This document shows positions 8,434 through 16,061 of a DNA stretch of 28,643 nt, one piece after another (within the stretch, counting starts at the first letter, position 1; every line of letters starts with the position of its first letter). The position numbers and the translations under genes were made by a program. Below the pieces are notes generated by a model. It ran no database searches and was not told the origin of the DNA. It was given only the letters and a program-made list of their open reading frames with translations. This DNA comes from Actinobacteria bacterium UBA7422. Lineage in GTDB: Bacteria > Actinomycetota > Actinomycetes > S36-B12. The DNA lies in NCBI GenBank assembly GCA_002469525.1, contig DKME01000070.1, positions 1 to 28,643 of the forward strand, in the 5' to 3' direction.

Positions 8434-8439
8434 AATCGG

Positions 8440-9600
8440 GTGCCCGCGGAACCTGAACAGCGCTTCAATGCGATGGACAGTGCTGCAATCTCACAACTAT
8501 TCGATCAAGAATTGCAGAAAGCATTTGACTCACTTGGATGTTTTAACCTTGCGATTTTCGGCAAGACTGGAAGCGGTAAATCAACTCTGCTCAACGCAAT
8601 CTTCACGCAAGCGATTGCCCCGACAGGTATAGGGGAGCCGGTAACCAAAGGATTGAACTATTACCGACACCCAAATGGGTACCTAGGGATTTACGACTCG
8701 GAGGGGTTTGAGACAGGAACTTCTGGAGATGCAATCCTGGCCGGTCTTGATCGAGTCCTTGTGAAATCCAATAGTGGCTCGCAGGATAAAAGAATTCATG
8801 CTGTCTGGTACGTGATTCGCTGGTCGGATAGACGGTTTGAGTCAGCACAGCAGGCGTTTGTCTCCGCCATATCCGCGCTTGGATTACCAGTAATCATCGT
8901 GATGTCTCAGGTGCCAGTTCTCCAGCGCGATGGACTGTGGGAGATTCACCCTGAGGCACGCGCCTTTGCGAAATACATTGAATCGCTGAACCTCCCAACT
9001 TTTGGTGACGGGGAGGTTTTCATGACAAACGCGATCCCGGATTCCTTCAGCGGCACGGTGGTTTACGGCTTACAAGAATTGCTTGATGCAACCTACGAGG
9101 TAGTCCCGCTTGCAGCTCAGAGTGCCTTAACAGCAGCGCAAAGTGTGGATGGTGCGCGAAAAAAAGACGCGGCCGCCGCGGTCATTAAGCAAGCAACCGT
9201 GGCGGCTACGGGGATTGGCGCGATTCCGATTCCCGTAGCCGATGCTGCTTTGCTCGTACCAAATCAAGTGGCAATGATTGCGCGCATAACCGCCATATAT
9301 GGGTTACCTCGATCGCGTGCACGCACGATGTCAATTGCCGGTGGCGCAATTCTGACTGGGGGAGCGACCTATGCCGGGCGATATGTGGCAACGCATTTGC
9401 TTCGGTTCGTGCCGGGCGGATTGGTCGCAGGCTCCGTGATCTCTGGGACAGTCGCGGCAAGTCTGACTCGGGCGATTGGGTCGGCATGGGTAAAGGTTTG
9501 TGAATACGCACTCACACTGCCAGATTCCGAGCAAGAATTGTATTTCGGAGGCTCAGGGGCGACCGAAGCATTCACTCGGTATCTAAAGTCCGGGAAGTAG
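8440..9600 (+). CDS. DUF697-like membrane-associated GTPase with degenerate G4 motif
   Basis: A 386-residue P-loop GTPase of unknown role. The GTP-binding half has the Walker A/G1 motif GKTGSGKS (41-48), a G2 Thr in EPVTKG (69), and G3 DSEG (86-89), which replaces the usual DTPG. At the place of G4 (NKxD) there is only IVMSQVPVLQRDG (about 153-165), so guanine recognition is not obvious. The C-terminal half (about 245-350) is glycine- and alanine-rich and hydrophobic, with an IPIPVADAALLVPNQVAMI segment typical of DUF697 proteins, and probably inserts in or lies on the membrane. It is divergent from a lytic transglycosylase, which might point to envelope work, but that is inference. Confidence 0.82.
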   Translation: MPAEPEQRFNAMDSAAISQLFDQELQKAFDSLGCFNLAIFGKTGSGKSTLLNAIFTQAIAPTGIGEPVTKGLNYYRHPNGYLGIYDSEGFETGTSGDAILAGLDRVLVKSNSGSQDKRIHAVWYVIRWSDRRFESAQQAFVSAISALGLPVIIVMSQVPVLQRDGLWEIHPEARAFAKYIESLNLPTFGDGEVFMTNAIPDSFSGTVVYGLQELLDATYEVVPLAAQSALTAAQSVDGARKKDAAAAVIKQATVAATGIGAIPIPVADAALLVPNQVAMIARITAIYGLPRSRARTMSIAGGAILTGGATYAGRYVATHLLRFVPGGLVAGSVISGTVAASLTRAIGSAWVKVCEYALTLPDSEQELYFGGSGATEAFTRYLKSGK

Positions 9601-9639
9601 CGATCTTGTTCAAGTAGGCAATTGCTAGACGGCTGGTGT

Positions 9640-9645
9640 TACGGT
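9640..9645 (+). promoter_or_regulatory. Leaderless extended -10 box
   Basis: TACGGT preceded by TGT gives an extended -10 (TGnTACGGT). Six bases (CTCTCT) separate it from the ATG at 9652. There is no ribosome site. Confidence 0.55.
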
Positions 9646-9651
9646 CTCTCT

Positions 9652-9939
9652 ATGAAGAAAATTCTTGCTGTACTTGTCCTCGTGGGTGCAAGCATTGGCG
9701 CCTTTTTACTGTGGAAGCGAAATCAGGTCAATGCTGCACTTGAGATTGAAGCCGATCCGTGGCCTGCCGCGGTTTCAACACCCCCTACGCCCGACTCGCA
9801 GGTTGAAGAAGCACCCGTCGGGGTCACTTCGGTGCCAGAAGCTCCCGTGGTGAAGAAATCGGCCAAAAAAACCGCTAAAAAAACCGCCAAAAAAACAGTG
9901 AAAAAGGTAGTCGACGGAGATCCACCCGAGGGTTCGTAG
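9652..9939 (+). CDS. Small single-pass membrane protein with AKKT-repeat tail
   Basis: Unrecognised protein of 95 residues from ATG 9652. It has a short basic start (MKK), one hydrophobic segment (about residues 4-21), then KRNQVNAALEIEADPWP, a Pro- and Glu-rich stretch, and a lysine-rich tail of KKSAKKTAKKTAKKTVKK. The first 40 residues recall the small actinobacterial DLW-39-type proteins, but the DLW motif itself is absent, so that name is not given. The lysine tail is of the histone-H1-like kind and could bind DNA, RNA or anionic envelope polymers; this is inference. The start is supported by the extended -10 six bases upstream. It follows the GTPase gene by 51 bases. Confidence 0.7.
   Translation: MKKILAVLVLVGASIGAFLLWKRNQVNAALEIEADPWPAAVSTPPTPDSQVEEAPVGVTSVPEAPVVKKSAKKTAKKTAKKTVKKVVDGDPPEGS
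9862..9906 (+). repeat. In-frame 12-bp repeat coding AKKT units with A7 runs
   Basis: Three near-identical units GCC/T-AAA-AAA-ACC/A (9862-9873, 9874-9885, 9886-9897) and a fourth, diverged unit, each coding Ala-Lys-Lys-Thr or similar. Each of the three contains a run of seven A. Such runs are prone to slippage in replication and transcription. Confidence 0.85.
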
Positions 9940-10024
9940 TTTTCGCCCTTGGCGAAGGCTCCACATTACCGGTGGTCAACGCACCTTGAGTCGTGCTTTA
10001 CTGATATCGAATTAAGGAGCGTCA

Positions 10025-10951
10025 GTGCGAGATCCAGCCGAGATAGTTACATTTCACGGGGATACCCAATTTGAGAATTCGCCTGTGTTGATACACGCAT
10101 TCAGCGGCTTTGTTGACGCAGGGGGCGGAGTGCGTCAACTCGCTGAGCATATTTTGGCCAACTGCGAGAACACTTTGATAGCGAGTTTCGATGTCGACGA
10201 ACTTATTGACTACCGGGCTCGCCGGCCGCGAATGCAGTACGTGGTGGACCATTTTTCGTCTGTTCAGTTCCCGAAAATAGACCTGTATGACGTGGAAGAT
10301 GCAAATGGAAAACACTTCCTCCTCCTCTTTGGTCCGGAACCGGACTATCAGTGGAATCGTTTTTTGGCTGCGGTCGACCTAGTTGTCCAAAAATTTGCTG
10401 TCGAATTGGCGGTGGGCGTCTCGGCAATTCCATGGCCGCTTCCACACACGCGGCCTCTCGGATTAACCGTCCATGGGAACGACTCAGAATTGCTGTTCGG
10501 ATCGGGCTCGGTGGTCGGCGAAATAGAAGTCCCGGGTCATGTTGGTGCATTGATGGAATACCACCTAGGTGAGCTAGGTCTTAAGTCAATGGGGATTACC
10601 GCACAGGTACCTCATTACTTGGTGTCATTTGACTATCCACAGGGAGCCCTCGCCTTGCTTGACGGTTTGATGGCCGGCCCCGACATCGTTATTCCCCGAG
10701 GCGCGTTACCCGAGTCAGCGCAAACATCACTCACCAATATCACGGAACAGCTCACGGGCAACGACGAGTTTGCCGCGGTCGTTCAAGCGCTCGAAACCCA
10801 GTACGACCAAATAGCGCAGGCCTTGATAGCCGGTTCAGGCGGTGTCGCTGATGCTGACATACCAAGTGCAGATCAAATAGCGGCGCAGGTAGAAGCCTTT
10901 CTCGCTGAAGTGGATTCGGCTAAGGAATCCGACAAAGATTCGGATCTGTAG
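10025..10951 (+). CDS. PAC2-family protein (proteasome-assembly-chaperone fold)
   Basis: A 308-residue cytoplasmic protein of the PAC2 family, which is widespread in Actinobacteria and shares its fold with eukaryotic proteasome assembly chaperones; its job in bacteria is unsettled. Family traits visible are FSGFVDAGGGVRQLAEHIL near the start, the DVDELIDYRARRP segment, LLLFGPEPDYQW, AVGVSAIPWPLPHTRP, the GHVGALMEYHL region and VPHYLVSFDYPQGAL. The C-terminus is acidic. The start is GTG at 10025 behind a good GGAG ribosome site five bases upstream, so this gene is not of the leaderless type. It converges on the TAP-like hydrolase with only three bases between the stops. Confidence 0.88.
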   Translation: MRDPAEIVTFHGDTQFENSPVLIHAFSGFVDAGGGVRQLAEHILANCENTLIASFDVDELIDYRARRPRMQYVVDHFSSVQFPKIDLYDVEDANGKHFLLLFGPEPDYQWNRFLAAVDLVVQKFAVELAVGVSAIPWPLPHTRPLGLTVHGNDSELLFGSGSVVGEIEVPGHVGALMEYHLGELGLKSMGITAQVPHYLVSFDYPQGALALLDGLMAGPDIVIPRGALPESAQTSLTNITEQLTGNDEFAAVVQALETQYDQIAQALIAGSGGVADADIPSADQIAAQVEAFLAEVDSAKESDKDSDL

Positions 10952-10954
10952 TCG

Positions 10955-12415
10955 CTAGCATCTTTGTGTTTTGGGGGCGACTCCGCTGAGCAGAAATTGG
11001 TCAACCGCTGTGTCTACACAGTCACTTCCACTCAAGTAAGCGGTATGCCCATCTCCGTCGAATGTCAACAACGAGCTCGTTTGCAGTTGTCTGTGTAACG
11101 AATTGGCCCACTTAAGTGGCGTTGCCGGATCAAATGTGGTTCCAATAATGAGTATGGGAGCACTCGTGGTGGTGTCAGCCGGTGTCGGGCTAATGGAGGA
11201 GTGGTTAAACCAGGTGCTGCATGGCGCATTGCCCCAACTCATGGCCCGTGCGAGTTCGGGGACCCTGGCATTTTTTGCAAATTTCTTGGCATTGCGGGCA
11301 AGACCTTGACTACTGGGCGTTTGAGGGTGGTCCCAACAACTTATCGCGGTAAAAGCCGAAAGCACATTACTGGAAAATGAAGTGGGTGATGTCTGGTCGT
11401 TAGCGAGATACGACAAGCCTTGCAGTTGGGTCCCGTCACCCGTTTCTGCCTGTTTCAGGGCTCCATGCAGTTCGGGCCAGAAAGAAGTGTTGTACATGGA
11501 AAGAAAAATGGCGTTTCTTGCCTCGCTTTGAGTAAGTTTTTGAGCGCTGTCGGTCTTCATCTTTCGAACATCAAGTGAACTTAAGAGGGAGTTCATGTAT
11601 TTAATTGAGCCGGGATATTTCCTGTCAAAACGGTAAACGGCTTTTTGGAACCCGGATGATTGCCCTCGAGACAACTCCATCGCGTCAAGAGCGGGGTCTA
11701 CGGCTCCGTCAAGAACCATTGCACCCACGTTGTTGGGGAAGAGTTCTGCATACCGAGTTCCCAGTAACGTTCCATAGGAAAATCCGAGCCAATTGAGTTT
11801 CTTGCTCCTGAGTGCGGACCGAATAATGTCCATATCTTTAACCGTGTTTTCGGTGCCGATATTAGGTGCCACTCTTGGTGACATGCGCTGGCATGAAGGT
11901 GAAATGGTAGCGGCGCGAGCCATATATCTCGATATTTCTTGTGGTGTATCCGGAGTTCCGTCAAGTCGCAGCCAATTGTTTGCCGCTTTGCCGGTGAAAC
12001 ACTGAACCGGTGCAGAGTCTCCCGTGCCACGCGGATCAAAACCAACAATGGTGAACGCAGAGAGCACTGCCGGGCTCAAGGCCGAGGCGATGCTTTGGGC
12101 GAAATCGGCGCCTGCTGATCCTGGTCCTCCAGGATTCACGACCAGAGGGGGAAGGTCTGCTGATCCGACTCGTCGCAAGGACAGCGAGATTGTCTTCCCA
12201 TCCGGCTTGGCGTAGTCCAATGGAACAGTGACTTTGGCGCACCATGCTGGTCCGCAACGTGCCCAGTCCGGAGATTGTGTGTAGAAATCTGTGTGGGAGG
12301 TGGAGGGAGTCAAGTTTTGATCGGCTTGAGCAGGGGAACCCGCAATAGGGATCACTAGCGTCACGCTGGCTAGCGCAGGGACAAGTCTCCTAGTCTTGAC
12401 GCGAAGGGCTCGCAC
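10955..12415 (-). CDS. Secreted TAP-like alpha/beta-hydrolase (tripeptidyl aminopeptidase/SlpD type)
   Basis: An exported serine hydrolase of 486 residues, probably a proline-tolerant aminopeptidase or an esterase. A signal peptide (about 1-31, ending SPAQA) is followed by NPGGPGSAG, the oxyanion region; GFDPRGTGDS; the nucleophile Ser in LGFSYGTLLG; and, in the C-terminal TAP-like part, the acid Asp in IIGTTFDPATP and the His in DGDGHTAYL. Cys pairs (CGPAWC, and several later) fit an extracytoplasmic protein. The start chosen is GTG 12415, which has a strong AAAGGAG site five bases upstream and gives a normal signal peptide; a longer reading to 12466 has no ribosome site. It is divergent from oleA and shares its control region. 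Confidence 0.88.
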   Translation of the reverse strand: MRALRVKTRRLVPALASVTLVIPIAGSPAQADQNLTPSTSHTDFYTQSPDWARCGPAWCAKVTVPLDYAKPDGKTISLSLRRVGSADLPPLVVNPGGPGSAGADFAQSIASALSPAVLSAFTIVGFDPRGTGDSAPVQCFTGKAANNWLRLDGTPDTPQEISRYMARAATISPSCQRMSPRVAPNIGTENTVKDMDIIRSALRSKKLNWLGFSYGTLLGTRYAELFPNNVGAMVLDGAVDPALDAMELSRGQSSGFQKAVYRFDRKYPGSIKYMNSLLSSLDVRKMKTDSAQKLTQSEARNAIFLSMYNTSFWPELHGALKQAETGDGTQLQGLSYLANDQTSPTSFSSNVLSAFTAISCWDHPQTPSSQGLARNAKKFAKNARVPELARAMSWGNAPCSTWFNHSSISPTPADTTTSAPILIIGTTFDPATPLKWANSLHRQLQTSSLLTFDGDGHTAYLSGSDCVDTAVDQFLLSGVAPKTQRC

Positions 12416-12460
12416 TTCAACTCCTTTAATCTGAATCGGACCTGCTACCGACCTGACTTT

Positions 12461-12500
12461 GCTCAAGTATCCACTACATGGCAGGCTAGGCGCTCAAGTA
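12461..12500. repeat. 9-bp direct repeat in the oleA control region
   Basis: GCTCAAGTA occurs at 12461-12469 and again at 12492-12500, 31 bp apart, which is close to three helical turns. The region lies between the divergent starts of the TAP-like hydrolase (12415) and oleA (12517). The pair brackets a possible TAGGCG -10. It may be a regulator site. Confidence 0.5.
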
Positions 12501-12516
12501 CAGGGAAGGGCTCCTT

Positions 12517-13536
12517 ATGAGTGGCAATGCCACATTCACGTATTCAGATACCGCAATCCTCGCGGTGACCGCTGCGGTTGCGCCCATCGTGGTAACCAGT
12601 GACGAAATTGACGCACAACTCATGCAGACCTATGACCGGGTTGGGTTAGCTCCGGGCATGTTGGAGTCTTTGGCAGGCATCAAAGAACGGCGCTGGTGGG
12701 CTCCCGATGTGACATTCGCTGACGCAGCTTCTATGGCGGGCGCTAAAGCGCTCGCTGAAGCGGGCGTGAGCCCCGAGTCCGTGGGGCTTCTCATTGACAC
12801 CTCAGTCTGTAAGGAACGACTTGAGCCTTCTGCCTCTGTGGACATTCATGAGCAGCTTGGATTGTCTTCATCCTGTCTAAATTTTGATCTCAGCAACGCC
12901 TGTCTGGGTTTCATAAACGGGATGCAAGTTGCTTCCATGATGATCGATTCGGGTCAGATCGAATACGCATTGATTGTCGACGGCGAAGGAAGCCGCAGGC
13001 CACAAGAAGCGACGATTTCCCGCCTACAAAAAAGTGACTCGACAAAACAAGATGTTCTCGATCAATTCGCCACTATGACGCTCGGTTCTGGTGGAGCCGC
13101 CATGGTGCTTGGTAAAGCATCTGTTCACGGTGGTCACCGATTCCGTGGAGGGGTGAGCCGCGCGGCAACCCAACACAATCAGTTGTGCATGGGTGACTTG
13201 GACACAATGCGTACTGATAGTCGAGGGCTCCTTGAGGCAGGCGTAACGTTGGCCAGAGAAACCTGGGACGACGCTTCTTCGCAATTCAGCTGGTCAGATC
13301 TAGATAGATACATTTTGCATCAGGTCTCCCAAGTTCATAATGCGGCATTGGTGGCTGCCTTGGGAATCGATCCCGCGAAAGTTCCCACAACATTTCCAAT
13401 GCAGGGAAATATCGGTCCTGCATCTGTACCGTTCACCCTTGCTCAGACGGTCGACGACCTCCATGTTGGAGATCGAATTGCTTGCATGGGGATCGGTTCG
13501 GGTCTTAATGCCGCCGTTATCGAGATTGACTGGTAG
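12517..13536 (+). CDS. oleA: OleA, head-to-head acyl-CoA condensing thiolase
   Basis: First step of long-chain olefin synthesis: a non-decarboxylative Claisen condensation of two fatty acyl-CoAs to a 2-alkyl-3-ketoacyl acid. It has 339 residues of the FabH-like thiolase fold. The catalytic Cys129 lies in SNACLGF, His268 in LHQVSQVHN and Asn298 in GNIGPAS. Glu103 in RLEPSASVDI lies 26 residues before the Cys, the same spacing as Glu117/Cys143 of Xanthomonas campestris OleA, which separates OleA from plain FabH. The start has a GGAAGG site. The stop is two bases before the next gene, so it heads an operon oleA-oleBC-oleD. Confidence 0.95.
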   Translation: MSGNATFTYSDTAILAVTAAVAPIVVTSDEIDAQLMQTYDRVGLAPGMLESLAGIKERRWWAPDVTFADAASMAGAKALAEAGVSPESVGLLIDTSVCKERLEPSASVDIHEQLGLSSSCLNFDLSNACLGFINGMQVASMMIDSGQIEYALIVDGEGSRRPQEATISRLQKSDSTKQDVLDQFATMTLGSGGAAMVLGKASVHGGHRFRGGVSRAATQHNQLCMGDLDTMRTDSRGLLEAGVTLARETWDDASSQFSWSDLDRYILHQVSQVHNAALVAALGIDPAKVPTTFPMQGNIGPASVPFTLAQTVDDLHVGDRIACMGIGSGLNAAVIEIDW

Positions 13537-13538
13537 GC

Positions 13539-16061
13539 GTGGGCACACCAGCTCAACTACCACCCAAAAACCTTTCCGGTCTTGACGCCAAGTGGTCGAG
13601 GGTCCTCAATTTTGTGGATCATGAGGGAGTTTCACGGGGAATGCACATCCTCGACACAGGTGCAAACCCCGCCGTTGACTTGACGTTGGTATGCGTACAT
13701 GGGAATCCAACCTGGTCATATTTGTGGCGGAATTTCTTGGCCACGGCCCCGATAAATATTCGTGTAATTGCGATTGATCACCTCGGTATGGGTTACTCCG
13801 AAAGACCGAATTCGCCACGGGTGCTTACCCAAAGAGTCGACGACCTCACACGTGCTGTTGCTCAGTTAGAAATCAAAACTCCCATCATGTCATTGGCTCA
13901 TGACTGGGGAGGGCCGATTTCTCTAGGTTGGGTGGAGAACGAAATGAGAACAGGGGATCATCTGATTTCCGGAGTTATTCTTTTGAATACTGCGGTTCAC
14001 CAGCCTGCAGGATTTAACAACCCCTCGATAATTCGTTTGGCGCGAGCACGCGCGATGCTGGCACCGGTAACGCATTACACCCAAGGCTTTGTCCTGGGGA
14101 CCCGACTCCTAAGCGGTGCCAAAATGTCTAAAGAAGTGGCGGCGGGTTTTCGAGCTCCGTACCGAGATCGAGCATCCCGCAAGGCAATCCACGGATTCGT
14201 CGCCGACATCCCTTTTGAGGAGGACCACAAGAGTCGAGGGCCACTCGAGCAGATCGCCGAGAACCTGGGGCTCCTTTCCAACACGCCAGTGCTTATGTGC
14301 TGGGGCCCCAATGACCCTGTTTTCTCAGATCTTTATCTGCGAGACTTGTCACAACGTCTTCCGCACGCGGAAGTTCACCGTTATGAAGGTTCCTCCCACC
14401 TCGTCAGCGAGGATGCTCCCTCGCTCGTTTCGGACGTGTTCAGCTGGATTTCATCGCCTAACGTTGAAGTTTCTGAATTGGAGTTAACGCCAATCGATCT
14501 TGGGTCTGCTCTTCGCGAGCAATCTCGGATCAGGCCCAATGCAATCGGCCTTTCGTCAATGGGGGAAGGAAAAGTCTCGACCTGGCAGGAATTGAACTCG
14601 CAGACCAATGTTTACATGTCGAAGTTGTCACACAGAGGTGTGAAGGCGGGTGAGCGGGTTGCTTTTCTTGTGCCGCCGGGTCCACAACTATTGCCATTAA
14701 TTTACGCAACATGGAATCTCGGTGCGGCTGTTGTGCTAGCAGATTCCGGTCTGGGTGTGCGAGGGATGTTCAAAGCCCTGCGCGGTGCGCACATTGATCA
14801 CGTTGTGGGAATAACGCGAGCTTGGCCGTTAATGCGAAGCCTGCAGATTCCTGGCGCAAAAATTACTACTAAGCAACTCGATAAAGGCGAATGCAACGAG
14901 TGGGCTATGCAGATGGATATAGATACTGAATTAGAAATAGATACTGAGTTCCCAGCCGGTGACCTAGGTGCCGTTGTCTTTACATCAGGATCAACCGGTC
15001 CGGCAAAGGGCGTGCAGTATTCACGCGGCCACATCGCACGCACGGTTGAAGCCCTGAAGTCGCAGTACTCACTGATCCCCAAAGATGTGATCATCGCTGC
15101 GTTCGCTCCTTGGGCGGTGTTCGGTCCAGCACTTGGAATCGCATCCGTGCTACCCAACATGGATCCTGCTAGACCGAGCTCACTTACCTACGATGCACTG
15201 GAAGTGAGCGTTCGGAGTGCCGGTGGGACCTTATTGTGGGCGTCGCCGGCCGCATTGGTCAATGTTTTGGAGACAGCTCCCAACCATGCAAACTCCAAAA
15301 AAGAGGCCGTCAATTGGGATGGAATTCGACTTATCTTGAGCGCCGGTGCGCCTGTTCCTAAGTCAATGTTGAACAGGCTGGCTGACTTGATTCCAAACGC
15401 TTCAATTCGTACGCCATACGGTATGACAGAAGCCTTGCCGCTGAGTGAAACTACCCTCACCGAAATTCTTGAATCTCCGTCAGACCTTGGCGTGCTCGTT
15501 GGGCATGGGCTGCCTGGAGTATCCATTGGCATTGCTCCGTGGGAGTCACCCGATCAGTTATCCACCGATCCTGATGTCATGGGTGAAATTGTCGTACGGG
15601 CACCACACATGAAAAATAGTTACGACAGTTTGACTTTTACTCAACGAGCGAGTTCGCAATTCCCCGGGTGGCACTTGACGGGAGACGTGGGCCACCTTGA
15701 CTCTAATGGTTCGCTATGGATTGAGGGACGCAAGTCGCATGTGATCTCAACTGCATCCGGTGTGATCACCCCGGTACCTGTTGAACAAAGAATTGAGTCA
15801 CTTGGCTTCGTCCGCCAAAGCGCGTGCGTTGGAGTTGGTCCGCAGGGTCGCGAAGTTGTAGTGATCGTTTATGTAGAAAGCGAGCGGGCACAGAAACCTT
15901 CCGTGTTAGAAAGGGAGGGCGCAATTCGGAAAGTTGCTGGAGTCCCAATTGCGGCCGTTCTGCGAGTCAAGTCGCTACCGACGGATATTCGTCACAACGC
16001 AAAACTTAATCGTGAAGAAATATCAAAATGGGCGAATAAAAAACTTGCAGGATCCAAGTGA
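13539..16061 (+). CDS. oleBC: OleBC fusion: beta-lactone decarboxylase plus beta-lactone synthetase
   Basis: An 840-residue fusion. The N-terminal OleB half (about 1-310) is a haloalkane-dehalogenase-like alpha/beta-hydrolase: HGNPTWSYLW (54-63), nucleophile Asp122 in AHDWGG, GPNDPVF (256-262) and His287 in GSSHLVSED. It decarboxylates a beta-lactone to the cis-olefin. The C-terminal OleC half (about 315-840) is an ANL-family ligase: P-loop FTSGSTGPAKG (481-491), YGMTEA (627-632), GDVGHLD (715-721) and RHNAKLNRE with Lys822. It activates the beta-hydroxy acid with ATP and closes the beta-lactone. OleBC fusions are known in actinobacteria such as Micrococcus. The start is GTG 13539. It overlaps oleD by four bases. 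Confidence 0.95.
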   Translation: MGTPAQLPPKNLSGLDAKWSRVLNFVDHEGVSRGMHILDTGANPAVDLTLVCVHGNPTWSYLWRNFLATAPINIRVIAIDHLGMGYSERPNSPRVLTQRVDDLTRAVAQLEIKTPIMSLAHDWGGPISLGWVENEMRTGDHLISGVILLNTAVHQPAGFNNPSIIRLARARAMLAPVTHYTQGFVLGTRLLSGAKMSKEVAAGFRAPYRDRASRKAIHGFVADIPFEEDHKSRGPLEQIAENLGLLSNTPVLMCWGPNDPVFSDLYLRDLSQRLPHAEVHRYEGSSHLVSEDAPSLVSDVFSWISSPNVEVSELELTPIDLGSALREQSRIRPNAIGLSSMGEGKVSTWQELNSQTNVYMSKLSHRGVKAGERVAFLVPPGPQLLPLIYATWNLGAAVVLADSGLGVRGMFKALRGAHIDHVVGITRAWPLMRSLQIPGAKITTKQLDKGECNEWAMQMDIDTELEIDTEFPAGDLGAVVFTSGSTGPAKGVQYSRGHIARTVEALKSQYSLIPKDVIIAAFAPWAVFGPALGIASVLPNMDPARPSSLTYDALEVSVRSAGGTLLWASPAALVNVLETAPNHANSKKEAVNWDGIRLILSAGAPVPKSMLNRLADLIPNASIRTPYGMTEALPLSETTLTEILESPSDLGVLVGHGLPGVSIGIAPWESPDQLSTDPDVMGEIVVRAPHMKNSYDSLTFTQRASSQFPGWHLTGDVGHLDSNGSLWIEGRKSHVISTASGVITPVPVEQRIESLGFVRQSACVGVGPQGREVVVIVYVESERAQKPSVLEREGAIRKVAGVPIAAVLRVKSLPTDIRHNAKLNREEISKWANKKLAGSK

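Noticed and set aside
14915..14950. A repeated IDTE coding stretch in the OleBC linker region (TELEIDTEF)
   Set aside because: It is two short imperfect copies within a divergent, acidic part of the OleC half; nothing suggests more than local duplication.
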